Assembly (NCBI RefSeq): GCF_014851395.1
Contig: NW_024040485.1
Span: 9,876,384 to 9,940,383, forward strand
Reading direction: 5' to 3'
Length of the DNA: 64,000 bases
Source: Micropterus salmoides
Taxonomy: Eukaryota > Chordata > Actinopteri > Centrarchiformes > Centrarchidae
This document shows positions 24,569-36,509 of this stretch, piece after piece (the first letter of the stretch is position 1; each line of letters starts with the position of its first letter). The notes beneath the pieces are model-generated. The model was not told the origin of the DNA. It searched no databases and saw nothing but the letters and a program-made list of their open reading frames with translations. Position numbers and translations under genes: made by a program.

Positions 24569-25478
24569 GGATTTTTTTGATGGATTGGATTTGATGTTGA
24601 CCCTAGATTTTCAGTCCTACAGCGGCACTTCACTTCTTACCATACATTGCCATGGTAAATTATGCCGACTGGCTAATCTTCTCCAGAGCAGGCTATGTTT
24701 GAGACATAGAGATCAACACTATTAAAATGACACCTACTGACCAATACGTTCTCTTGGAAAATGACATCACGATCTGTAGAAGATCAGACAATTTTATACT
24801 ATTAAGAATGCTGCGGGGATACTGATATTATCTTACTGAGACTGATTGAAGCACTAAAGCCTTTCACTTTTAAGACATGGCAGTAAGTCTACTTACCACT
24901 TCAATTTATATATGAATTTGCTTATAACTTTAGGTTGCATTTAGAGACTGTTTATGTAGCACCCCACCTTTTGCTATATGGGCATAGTTAATGTTTTCAG
25001 TAATTGTTGAGATGTCTTTCAGCCACACTCAAACCACATTTGAGCACGTTTTATAGCAAGAATGGAGTTGCAATGTTTTTTTGCTTTATGAAGTTAATTT
25101 ATAACAATATTTGGAACATTTAAATGTGTTAAATACATTAATCGGATCTTTTAAGTGATGTGAACGCATCAGCCAAGCTGAAAGAATAAGGCAAAAATTT
25201 TCATACAAGAATTCATTTAAGCATTCATATACTAAGCCCTTAACGCATTCACACAGTCAGCGATTTTCTGTTTTCCTGCATGTGGCAGCTGCAGCGGTGT
25301 TACTTTTAGTTTGGACTATGTGTTTAGCTTTTTTGAATTTGTTTAATATTATAGTTTGCTCTTTGTTTGTAAAATGTGATGCTCTGCTGCAGGTAAACTT
25401 GTCCATGTTTGTGATTGCTGCAATCTGCTGCAAACACCGCCCCTTTTATGTGAATGCGCTCATGGCTGGATTGGGATA
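24569..25478. other. Unassigned sequence, no gene seen
   Basis: No gene or element was recognised. A plus-strand 80-codon frame (25282-25524) encodes a hydrophobic stretch of leucine, valine and phenylalanine but runs into the transposon end at 25482, so it is not called as a gene. Confidence 0.45.
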
Positions 25479-25895
25479 CCTGTGGTCTGTACGACGAAGC
25501 GAGGTACCTGGCCTATCCAGGTAACTTCAGGAGTTAACCCGAAACAAAAAGGTGGATAGGTGTTAACCGAGGTATGCTGTCATAGCAATTTACGCTGCAT
25601 CTCTAAACTGCTACAAGCAGGTTATCTTTGTGGTTAACTTGAAGTTACCCATATACGTGGACTACAAACCACATCTGTACTTAGTGTTAACGAGATCAAT
25701 TAATACATACAACTTGATAAAATATTTTTAGATGCCATCCTGACTTGTTATAAAAGTTCCCTGAGATTAAAGTAAAAAAAAATGCAATGTATTTGATAAT
25801 ATGGTGATTGTAGTTTGAAGTCACAAGTATCTCCTCATTGCTAAACCCGATTGAGAAGTACTACAATTTTTCACTGCATGCATAATACACAGCAG

Positions 25896-25941
<46 letters not shown>

Positions 25942-26441
25942 GTTTTTTCCTCGGATTATTAGGCCAACCCCATTCCCTTGGCTTCTGGCTGGTTTTATTA
26001 CAGTGAACCTCATATGCAGTTTTTCCTTTACATCCTAATCATATTATACATAAAAGAAGAGTAAAATATTAAGTAGAGATTTACAACAAGAACACTGCAC
26101 TGCCAACAAGCTTAACCTGTATTTTTTGGCCGACACAGTGTTACATTTGGCCATTAACATTTCTTTACACTCCTCATATCCTGACACTATCATCGGGCAT
26201 TCTTCTGGGGAAAATATGGGAGCATATGTCATTGTGAAAAAACTCTGCCTGCAAGACACTTTTAAGTGAATGCGCACCAACTCTAATTAAGTTAACACCA
26301 ACTCAACCAACAACTAACATTTTATTTACCGTCGTAGTACTGTTTAACACCAGTGTGGGGAGTCAGAGTTTGTCAACCTTTGCTTGATAACCCCGTTAAA
26401 TCTGAGTAGGTCAAACTCCCTTCGTAGTACGGCCACCTGGG
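25479..26441. mobile_element. Non-autonomous DNA transposon with GTAC(G/T)ACGAAG termini
   Basis: The left terminus TGTGGTCTGTACGACGAAGC and the reverse complement of the right (AGGTGGCCGTACTACGAAGG) agree at most positions with a 1 bp gap. The match continues through TACCTGGCCTATCCAGGTAA on the left and GACCTACTCAGATTTAAC on the right. About 960 bp lies between the ends, including the (GT)n tract at 25898-25939. The superfamily is unresolved because no TSD could be defined. No transposase frame is present. Confidence 0.58.
25898..25939. repeat. (GT)n microsatellite
   Basis: Uninterrupted run of about 21 GT units, the longest GT tract in the window and probably polymorphic. Confidence 0.95.
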
Positions 26442-26777
26442 TTGATTGAGAGAGGAGAAGAATAAACAATAGAAAAAACTAATGGCATCTTTGGTGGAAA
26501 GCAGAAATGAAAAGACATGATGTAGTTACAGGTGCTCTATTAATTATATAATCTATGTTACATCCTCTTGAATATACACACAATGAAAACCTGCACCGAA
26601 CATTTTATTTAGAATATTTAATGGAAAAAAAACTACTGTCTTTTCATTTCCTCATTGATGAACTTTAAACCAGTAATCAACTTTATTTTATGTCAAGTAA
26701 TCCATAAAGTCTACTGCAGATAACAGTATAGTAGGAAGTTATGATGCAGTACAAATACAGGTTTCAACTCCAACAGA

Positions 26778-26992
26778 CCTTTTCATAGCAGACATTTTGA
26801 CTTGTCTTGGCGTGGAAAGCACAGGTGTAACTAATAATGTTAAGGTTAGCACTGTTCCATCAATTGTCTCAGTAAGCCAGCATGCACAATACCACGACCC
26901 TGAAACTAGACACCTAAATTGGTTATCAGTGTTTTTAATTACACCTGCTGTGCTTTTCCTGCTAAATGTCAGAATGTCTGCTGTGATAAAAG
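26778..26992. mobile_element. Short MITE with long terminal inverted repeats
   Basis: The left arm TTCATAGCAGACATTTTGAC (26782-26801) pairs with GTCAGAATGTCTGCTGTGAT (26968-26987): 16 of 20 complementary, with pairing continuing inward through GGAAAGCACAGGTGTAA and TTACACCTGCTGTGCTTTTCC. The whole is about 215 bp and would fold into a long hairpin. A truncated relative lies at 24428-24568. A frame of 132 codons running across it (26797-27195) is a by-product of the repeat. Confidence 0.7.
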
Positions 26993-28222
26993 TCTCTAGT
27001 ATATTACTAATGCTTTTTAACAGGAGACAACAAGACCAAATGTATCCAAATCCACAGGGTACTTTTTCCATCATCCACAAAGGTCAGAATATATTGGATG
27101 AAAGGTGGTCAGCTGGCAATTGTGATTCAGTATATTTATTATTTTGTTCTCAACCTCTATTTAACAGTGATTTAAAGACACAGCCCTACGATTGACAACA
27201 TGCAGTAAATAATTGGTGAAGTATTCCTTAAGTGTGGAAAGTGTAAGGGGGATGGCCTAAAACATGAGAATGTAAATCAGCCAGAGGCCTATGGGGAATT
27301 TTGGCTTTTTTTTTCTGTACAAGAATTAATTCAACACAGATAGGAAATTGGCTTATGGAAGTAAGTACTGTAGCATATAGCTTATTGTGTTAGGCTTTTA
27401 TATGTCTGGAAATGGATTTGGTTTTAAAATATTTAATGTAATTATCATCTTTGCTGGTTTGATCCTCCCATTTAGAGTAGTGCTTATTGATGTGGAAATG
27501 GGTCTATGATGTCAATCAAAAGTAAGACTTAAAAGCTTTTAACATTGCACAAAAGAAAAGTCAGTCCCTACTGTGTAAAAATCACAATGCATAAAACAAA
27601 CATTTTTCACCAGATAACACTTCACTGTATATCTCTCCAGTGTGTTCCCCCATTAGTCTGGGGAGTAATGGCCACCACAGGGAACTGTTTCTTCCCCCCC
27701 CTAATGTGTAACATCATTCTTTAAATTTAAATATCCTATTACAATTCAATAGATGGAGAGAAAGGTGATGAGCATCTGAAGGAAATGCACTGGACCTGCC
27801 CGGGAATACTAAACAGATTATACATATGCGTAGGGGCCAGCGCTATTCGCTGAATCCAGAGCTATGGATTTGCCCAGACTCTGTCTGTGGCATTTTAATC
27901 CAGTGTGGAGATTAAAGCAGTAATCCACCGTCATTTCAAATATTTTGACACTTGACACATACTGTACACCAGACCTTCACCATTGCAGGTTTTGTCAAAT
28001 AATTTGGAAGGTTTTAATAATTATTGTGTAAATAAATGCAATGTACAGCACCTTTTCTATTTCCAGGCAACAAGATTCTTCATATAATTTTAGTAAGGAA
28101 GGAGGAATTTGCACATGATGTTTATGATTATTAGAGGTCATCTTGATGTGCTTTTGACATGATTTTTATACCAAACTTGAATCAAAGATGTGCTAATTAT
28201 CTATATGTATATTTTTACCAGT
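26993..28222. other. Unassigned sequence, no gene seen
   Basis: AT-rich, without a recognised gene or element. There is a C run near 27696-27701. Confidence 0.5.
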
Positions 28223-28230
28223 GTTATTAT

Positions 28231-29044
28231 TAGGAATGGGGATCGTTAATTTTTGATATTGATATTGATACCCTTATTGAGGCTGCTTAAAGATCTGATT
28301 CTTTATCGATACCACTATCGATACTTTACTATTATTTAGTGATGGTTATTTGGAAAGACCAGACCCAAGGGGCATGAGGTAGGCCTGCACAGCATGAGGA
28401 AAATATTCAATATGCGAAAACGTTATATATTGAGATGACATATCACTTGCGATAAATAAACATATATTGAAGTGTACATATTAACTGCCTGTTTGTTCTT
28501 AATTTAATATTTTAAATACAACTAAATGTTTCTAGAGCAGCAACATTAATGTTTACAACAGCAAAGTAACTTCACATCACAAGTAGTGAGTGACGTTTAG
28601 AAAGAATAACATCAGTCTGTATCAGTCTCTCCTCCTCTCTCGCTGACTGCAGGTAACGTGTATTGATAAAGTATTGTCTTTTTACTCGTGAAGGTTTTAT
28701 TGCATGTACTTATGTACAGTAACGAGCGTAGCTGTCATCAACTAACGCTACAGTACTTTGGAGCTAACTTAACTCTCACCGTATTCCACCGCAACGGCGC
28801 AGCCCCTCACTCTGCTGCCGCTGTGTGTGTGTGTGTGTGTGCAGGAGCCGACAGAGAGCAGGCAGAGACTGCAGCCTGATGATTTTCTTTTCCATTGCAT
28901 TTCAAATTAAATCAGATTTGACACTCGAGACATAACATTACATCATAGGACCTGCAAGTCTCATAGCAGTATCGATAAGCTAGAACCTTATTGATTTTTT
29001 GGGTTTTGAGAAATTTTGGAACTGGGTCTTGATCCCCATCACTA
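28231..29044. mobile_element. Non-autonomous hAT transposon with perfect 8 bp TSD
   Basis: The termini are TAGGAATGGGGATCG on the left and GATCCCCATCACTA on the right, the TAGNGATGGGNATCG form of a widespread hAT family. GTTATTAT occurs on both sides (28223-28230 and 29045-29052), a perfect 8 bp duplication diagnostic of hAT. The inner subterminal repeats ATCGATAC and TATCGATAAG are paired. Near 28384-28470 an internal block resembling another hAT end (CCTGCACAGCATGAGG) suggests a composite. No transposase frame. Confidence 0.85.
28822..28841. repeat. (TG)n microsatellite
   Basis: Ten TG units within the hAT element at 28231-29044. Confidence 0.9.
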
Positions 29045-29052
29045 GTTATTAT

Positions 29053-31067
29053 TGTGACCAAGTTCAGATTCCAACCATAATTCTTAGCTGCACAGAGGGG
29101 GATGACACCAAATGTTTTAGAGTGAAGCATTTTGCATCTTTGAGCTCCAATCTTTAGTCCCTGAGGGCAAAACATAGACCTGTCTTTAAGCTGTTGCTTC
29201 GAATGTATAACTGCTAGAAATCGTGTGACAAAGATAGCTACTGAACTTAATGTTGTGACATTGTCTTGTGCGCTGTGTTGCTGGTGCTTCATGCTGGCCA
29301 ATATCTTCCATCCTCTTTAGGAGTTATTAAATAAGAGGTATTTGTATCCAGGACCTTGTGCACTGCAAAAAGGTCTTTAGCTTAAATAATACCTCTGCAC
29401 CATGAATTAAGGAGAAAAGTCATGATCACAAATGTTGACTGTTTAAGTCCTCCTCCAGTCTGATTTGCTTATTGTTACTTCACTTGGATGCTTGTGTTTC
29501 TCGCAAAATGAGGCAGACAGGGTAAAGTTTCTCACACAGGTGTGATGGGGAAACATCAAACATCAAACTCCCTAACAGTTTCTTTAGACTTAGTACCCAG
29601 CCTTTTCGTGGTAATGATGGTACTGCCTGTGGGATATCAGCCAGAAAATATGATACTGTATTGATCACTGTAGGGAAATTCTCTTTTCACTTGTCCTCAC
29701 AGGGAGGTTAGAGCCTGAGGTCAGCCAGAGAACAATGTGCTTGGAGCTGGGAAGGAGGGGGATCTATCTTTCTGTTTTGGAATGCACATGCAAATGTGAA
29801 ATAGAAGAAGGTGTTATTTTCTTCATTCCCTGTCAGAAAGGACACCCTGGGGTAAATCTTTCCTCTGTGATAGCCTCAGGCAGTCAGGATCTCACTGCTA
29901 TCAGCATGCTCCATCTTTATAATCCTGCCTTATTCAAATAGTGACTGTTTGCCAAATGTTTGTGTGTTTTATCAAATCCTCATGTCTTTGGATACACGTG
30001 GCTGGATCGTGGAGTTGGAGGAGACACAGCCACAAAAAAACAATCACAGTTTTAGAAACGTATTGAAATTAGACTTGAATTAGACTTGAACCAATTTCAG
30101 CTAATCTCATTTTTTGATTTTCAGTATTTAAGCTTCAGTCCCTCTGAATATATTGTTAACAGTCAAAGAGTTAAAGTAATTGGTAAAGAATTACAAAAAA
30201 GTGCCCTTGCTAAAATATTCATGCATAAATGATTCTGGAAAGGAAAGCATGCTTTTAGCAATATCCAAACTATTCATGTCTGCATTAAACATTTATTTAA
30301 TTATCATCATCAGCACAGTGGAATAATTTGTATTGTTTCATGGCCTCCTTATACAAAATAACCAAGTGGTAGTGGTGCATATATTGTGGACACCGCATAG
30401 ATTGTTGTCCTTGTCATACTTATAAGTGTAACAAATTGTCAACATGCATTGAATGAGTTGGCTATTCTATTCAAGTAGCAGCAGATACAGGACAATGAAG
30501 ATGGTACATTTCATCCATGCTTCAGTATTTTATTTTATGCTTCCTGTACACTTAATTAATCAATTCAACCAGTCTTTAATGCAATCCATCACTATGAAAG
30601 CAAAGCCAGTGGTGGGCTGGCTAACAAATCAGACTGAAGCATTGAAATTTTGTTCATTTTTCAGCTGATACTGAAAATACATTCATTTTGAAAAAAATCT
30701 ACACTGTAAAATCTTTGTGTGTATGACTTTGATCCCAAGTGGACATCTTTTTTTTCCTTCTTTGCTCTGTGTGCCATCTTCAGCTCAGAGGAAGCCCACA
30801 GTCAGGAAAAGCCAAGACCAAAGTTTTCAAGAGGATTACAGGCAGACTTTGTCAAACAACCCAGGACAAGGAAATCACTTTCACTAATCCCACTCTCTGA
30901 TGTCCGCCCCACAAAATGTCCCTTTCATCAGCAATAATTGAACATTGAGCAGACTACTATTGTGCTGGAGTCATTTCCTTCGCCCTTAGCCTTTTGACTT
31001 TCAAAGTATCTTGTCTCTGTGTCCTGTCTCAGATTTGGAAAATTTTCTGTCAGTGCCTTGATACTGT
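29053..31067. other. Unassigned sequence, no gene seen
   Basis: About 2 kb with no recognised gene or transposon. The frames (129 codons at 28912-29301 minus, which starts inside the hAT element; 68-72 codons elsewhere) lack domains. Confidence 0.5.
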
Positions 31068-31075
31068 ATGTTGAC

Positions 31076-31926
31076 TATGAATGAAACGATTACCGGTTTA
31101 ACGGTAAACGATTGGTAAAATTCCCGACGGTTATTATTACCGTACACATTTGAATTACCATGATAACCGGTTAACCGCACTGTTATAATCTCACAGCAAA
31201 CACTGTCCAGCGTCTCCCAGAAGCAGGTGCGCATGCGCAGAATGCAACGTGGGTTTGTTTGGGTCAAAGACAGCGCTGCAGAGATTTTTCAGTCACTCTG
31301 AAGTCCGGTTGTATTTTAGTTTTTATGAGCGCGCTGAGGGAAAAAAATGAAAATTACCTTATAGTGAACGCAGGGTGAGTTAACTTTTAGCTTTGGTTTG
31401 TCTGTCTGACTTGCTAACAGCGTGTAAACTGAAGCTCTCAGTGTTGCTGCTCTTGTAGAAACGTTACACGTTGTTCTGTTGCTGTGTGCGTCGTGTGTCG
31501 GCAAAGTCTATTCATCCACTGCACATGATAACACGTTACGCAGTTCAGTCTACCAACCAGCATATCTAGAAACGCTACAGACGCCTCTGTATTTACGTCA
31601 GTTGTTGGGCTCATTGCAGTTACTATCACTGTCTTCTAAAGACTTATTTGTTTTCATGTAATTGTCCGCGGGGTCATTGTATTACCTGCACACTGATGAT
31701 TTATATATGTTTACAAAATGTATTTGCTGTTGTTTTATTTTTTATGCACACAAAATGGCAATTGTATTTGTAGTTTTCAATATAAAACTTGTTGAAATGG
31801 TTTCACTGTGTGTATCAGTAGATTTTAATCTTTTTCAGCACATTGCATTACATTACAATACTGATAACCGTGATCATTTTGGTCACTATAATCGTAATAT
31901 GAAATTTTCATACAGTTTCATCCCTA
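31076..31926. mobile_element. Non-autonomous hAT transposon with perfect 8 bp TSD
   Basis: The element begins TATGAATGAAACGATTACCG and ends GTTTCATCCCTA, whose reverse complement TAGGGATGAAAC matches the left end with two differences. ATGTTGAC is duplicated exactly at 31068-31075 and 31927-31934. Subterminal repeats on the left carry ACCGGTTTAACGG and GATAACCGG; the right side carries GATAACCGTGATC. At 851 bp with no transposase frame this is a deletion derivative. Confidence 0.87.
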
Positions 31927-32159
31927 ATGTTGACTGATTTCCTTAAGGTGATGCAGGATATGGACAACAATTTTCTGTCCACATCTAAATGAGTCATTCG
32001 TCAACAAGTCAGAGAAGCCTCGTCCCTTAGTTGGTGTTGCTACATTAGTTCTCACACCGCACATACGCAGTTTACACTGATAATGGTGGCTGGTTTACCA
32101 ATCAAAATTGATGGTCATTTTGGTAAAGATCTGAAAAAGCACAACATTTCCATGCACAC

Positions 32160-32711
32160 CACTTAGGCCTGTGGACAAACCCAAAGCTTGACAGACCTGT
32201 TGTGCCTTGTTTCGGTTGCTGTGATTGGACAGTCGCTATTTAGGGAAGAGGTTTAGCAAATGGTCAAATCCTTAAAATTAGTTAGTCATACTAAAAACCT
32301 CATTAAAACAACAGTCAGTAATAATTGAACAACCTTCCGCATCACTCTCTCTCTGTCTCTCTCTCTACGCGTACAAACTCTGATGACGATTTTTTTCATC
32401 ATGTGGACCATAGCGGCCCCTCGTGCTGAAGTTATTGAGCCTGACTGAGTGAGTGCATGCGCAAGGAAGGGGGAATACCCAGCGTGTGCCCAAGCAGTGA
32501 TTGACACCGCGCTACTTGGTTGTTTTGACTGAGTCGCGGTGGATTCTCGCAAATGGTATTAGGAGCAGTAGGAGGAGCCAGAAGAAACAGATTCTTTTTC
32601 ACAGATTATCTGTCCCATGTGCTACTATCAGGATATAAGTAGATATAGACAGTTTCAGCAAACATGCTAAAAAGTTAGTTTTAGAAAAGTTATCTACTGA
32701 ACCTTTAATGT
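32160..32711. repeat. Probable fish interspersed repeat, TTAA-type right end
   Basis: The right end reads AAAAGTTATCTACTGAACCT then TTAA, whose reverse complement TTAAAGGTTCAGTAGATAAC has the form of a common fish transposon end (TTAAAGGTGCAGTAGGTAAC). The left limit is uncertain and no inverted partner was confirmed. A (CT)n-like tract lies at 32346-32368. Confidence 0.4.
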
Positions 32712-33140
32712 GGCTCAAATAAAAAGAAAGCCCTTAATTGTGCAGCTAACTTTGTATTGAGCCATAAATTGACCCCCCTACACAGAACTGTATGTTGTAG
32801 TAACCAAATTCAGGTATTGTGCATTTACTCCTCTGTGGGTCCACTGACCTTGGACCTTGGATTTAACTCTGACCAGAATTCAGCAAGATATTTCAATTTA
32901 ACCTATTGTCAACAGTGCCTGCATGTGAACCACAGCTTCAAAGTGCTCTATCCCATACTGAGTTAGTGAAATGTCAAAGTGGGCTTTGGCTATTGCTCAT
33001 GCATTTACAAGGAAGGACAGGGTGTTAAAGTTTATACATTTGGGCTTGTTGTTTTGTCTTGTTTCCCCAGCAGCAGGGAGTTCTCAGGCGCTGCCATCTT
33101 CACACGTGGTTTAGCCCGGGGCACTTTAAACCCCCTCCAT

Positions 33141-33141
<1 letters not shown>

Positions 33142-33172
<31 letters not shown>
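33142..33172. repeat. (CA)n microsatellite
   Basis: About 15 CA units followed by CAAACATACACACAA. Confidence 0.95.
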
Positions 33173-33176
<4 letters not shown>

Positions 33177-33239
33177 TACACACAACCCTCGCTGCTCTCC
33201 TCCTCTCCTTATCTGTCTCTCTTTTTCTGTCTGTCACTT

Positions 33240-33260
33240 TCTCTCTCTCTCTCTCTCTCT
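33240..33260. repeat. (CT)n microsatellite
   Basis: About ten CT units in a longer pyrimidine-rich tract (33190-33300). Confidence 0.92.
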
Positions 33261-36200
33261 TTGTCTGTCTCTCCTCTCTCTCACTTTCTTTCTTCCCCTG
33301 TTCAGTGTTCAGTTAGTGAATCCCTCAAGTCTATACTGGACCACTTCCTTTGACACACACAGCAAAAGCCTGTCTGTCAGCTCCTGAACTGACAGGATGA
33401 GGCCAAGCTTCCCCAAAAGTTGTGTGGGTGTACGTGAGTATATGCAAGATTGAGCTGTGTGAATTCAGTACTTCCTTCCATGCTTTTGCATGCATGTGAT
33501 GTCACATAAGTGAGGGTGGCCATATAATACTCACTGTCAAATAATTTCAATGTGAGTCCAAAACACATTGGTTTAAACAACATGTGTATATGAACTAGTC
33601 AAATTGTTTTGGACAATAGCTAATTGATCTAAAATATCTCTATATGGTTGTGTTGCTTTTGTCTAGCTTTTTTTTTTTTTTTGCAGTTTTCCAGTTTTTT
33701 ATCAATGATAGGCTGTATTACTTTTTACAATCAAAGTCTTCGGCAAAACAGGACCACCACACTATTTATCACTGTCCTGGATGGCTAGCAGATGGAACGT
33801 GAACATTTTTATCACTCAGGTATTAATACTAAATACTAATAATAAACTCACCATGATAACAATACTCACCAAAAATAGGGGATGTATAAATTGCTCTATG
33901 TATTGCAGCAATATTACTGATTAAAGTAGTAATTTGATCACATGTTGCCAGACACCAGAGGCAACACTGATGCTGAGCACTTAAGGGATGAGCAAGCATG
34001 AAAACCTGTGCCATATTAAATTTTACAAGGTTTGTATAGACTTTAACATGTTTTTTGTCACTTTACATCAGCCTGCCATGTTTTCCCAGCTCATTTAATC
34101 TTCTTATTTGGAAGATTGGCTGTGGTGAGTTTGTGTTTTCAATATCCTCCTGTAACAAATTTTATGAATGTCTGAGTGACCAAAATGTTTAGGATCCATC
34201 TGTTTCATCATGTTTAGCATGATGGACGGACACAATGGCACGATGGCAACTGTAAAACAAGATGATTAATCCTTTTTGAGCCCTATTTTTCATTGTCATT
34301 ACCTAAAGGATTGTTGTTCTCAAAGTTTTTAGACTTTTAACTATTTCTGGTTTCCCTCTTCAATTGCAAAGTGCTCCTAATTAAGGAAATGAAAAAGTAT
34401 GTGAGTGCCAGCATGGCTCAATGATACACATCAGTTCATGTAATTTGAGCAAATTCTAAAAAAGGAAAAGGAAAGAAAACCTTGTAGTATTCATTCAGCA
34501 ATTTAGTTCAAATGTTGTACTCAAAGAAATAATTATGCACTTGATCAATTCATTATTTATCTAAGTCAAAGTGGCTTAAAGCAGTTGACATCAGTTTCTG
34601 CAGTGGGTGGGTATTTTCAAAAGCAACTGAGATCATTTCTCTTAAAACAGCAATTGCATTTACTCTCCTCCTGCTTTGACAATGTACAAGTATGCATTGT
34701 GAGATCACTGCGGAAGGACATAGGGGATTTAAAAATGAGTCACAAGGTGATTGTCTACTACCGTTGCGCCTTCACGACAAAACTCGAGAAAAGAGGCGCG
34801 TCTGGACAAATTGCCCAGTTGACTTTGCTATTGTCTTCAAGGGCATTTGCTCCATCCTTACCTCTTCATCTCTGCAAGCCTGACTGGTGCGGTGGAACAA
34901 AAACGTTGACAACTTGTTTCAACAAATGAGAAATGACAAATGCATAAATCATTCAGGCTCTGCCGAGTAGAGATTTCAGTTTGACACAGTCTCAAGCTGT
35001 TTGATGCTCCACTGTTGAAAACTTCTACGCAAGCCCATGGATGTGCTACAATGGTCAGTGTTGTTGTTCAAGCCTAACCTGAACATATATGATGAAATGT
35101 TTATGTTGCTACAGACTTGACTACACAGTGCAATTTTACAGATGTAATCATTCATTCATTCTTACTTGACAATATTATTAGTCTGGTCAATACAGTTTAA
35201 AAATATAAATACTATGAATCAATAGACTAAAGTAAGAAGTGAGTAATTCAATTTCTAACACATTACAGTCTCTTTGCGACTAGATTGCTTTTATATTGTG
35301 CTTGACCTCAATAGTGAAAGACTCCTTTCTATGCCAGAGGTTAGTATTCCTCTGTGAAATGAAACAATATGTGATATTTCCAGAGAGAGTTCATCTTATT
35401 GAGTGAAGATAATAGTATACTATAATAGTACGGCAGCTTAGGAAATATTGTAAACACACTTGCAGAGATGAAATTGGTTTAATATTTGCTCTTTGCCGAG
35501 AAAACATGATGAAAATACGCAATTTTTTTGTAAATCTGAAAATGTACTGTTTAATTTGTCCAAATGAAGCAATTTCGTCCTTTTTCATTAACTTGCAAAT
35601 CAAGCAACATTTCAATGATCCTCATAGTATGAGTATGGAATGCAATTACTGTAAATTCAATGGCTTGCATTTCTTCAAAAGTTACTGTATTTCCAAGACC
35701 AATATTCCACAAATGCACTAATCTATCTTCAAGCCCATCCAATTATCTATTTAGCCAAACGTATAATTACTCGTCTGTGTGCCAAGAGTGTTTATTAGGA
35801 TTCCTTACACACACATTAAATCGCCCATAAACTATTTCCAGGAGCCATCAGAGCATCTCAAGAAATGATTTACTTAATGAGGGGGCGGGATGGGAATGTT
35901 GAGACGAGGAGACAGGGGGCTGTAGTGAATACGCAGCATCCAGAAATAGACAATTAGATCTTGGCAAGCTAAAGTGCTATACACTATCATGATGGCTTGT
36001 TTGAAATCAGTATAATGAGCTACATGTAGAGCGTTGCAACACTTTTTTCTTTTAACAGAAACGGATAACCGCTCCCTTGTGCTGTTTATAAATGAACTGA
36101 GTTGGATTTTAAAGCAAAATGCTAGGGGAAGAGCACACTGTATCCCACCGGTTTTATCAAGTGGGCATCTTCCTGTCACTGACATCTTGTTAAAGTTGGT

Positions 36201-36340
36201 TCAAGATTCCTCCAGAAGGGTAAACAGTACGTGTGTGAGTGTAATAATTAATCTGGGTAGCAGCTGTCCCACATTTAAGATGATTGATTTACCCACTCAC
36301 TACCAGAATATATTTTTGGACAGAAAAATACTTCTGGAAT

Positions 36341-36348
36341 AACCCAGT
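36341..36348. repeat. hAT target-site duplication, left copy
   Basis: AACCCAGT, matching AACTCAAT at 38680-38687 at 6 of 8 positions. Both differences are transitions. Confidence 0.6.
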
Positions 36349-36509
36349 CAGAGGTGGAAGAAGTACTCAGATCCTTTATTTGAGAAAGTAACTCAATTAC
36401 AAGTAAAAGTACTGCATCAGAACCCATGCTTAAATACAGCATTATCAACACTGAGTATTAAAGGTAAAAGTACTTTGCCTCTGTGACATATGTTATTATT
36501 ACTGTATAT

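Larger units (their letters stand above)
32712..36340. other. Unassigned sequence with two dinucleotide tracts
   Basis: About 3.6 kb with no recognised gene or complete element apart from the (CA)n and (CT)n tracts listed separately and a T run near 33669-33682. The frames covering 32979-33387 are translations of the dinucleotide tracts. The 114-codon frame at 34585-34929 shows no domain. The stretch near 35460-35740 is repeat-free and might be conserved non-coding. Confidence 0.5.

Noticed and set aside
26797..27195. 132-codon plus-strand frame and a 113-codon frame opposite
   Set aside because: Both run across the inverted-repeat MITE, whose symmetry opens frames on both strands.
32979..33387. 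Frames of 124 and 82 codons
   Set aside because: They translate the (CA)n and (CT)n tracts into Thr-His and Ser-Leu runs and show no other protein character.
34585..34929. 114-codon plus-strand frame
   Set aside because: No recognisable motif and a second overlapping frame is also open; no evidence of an exon.
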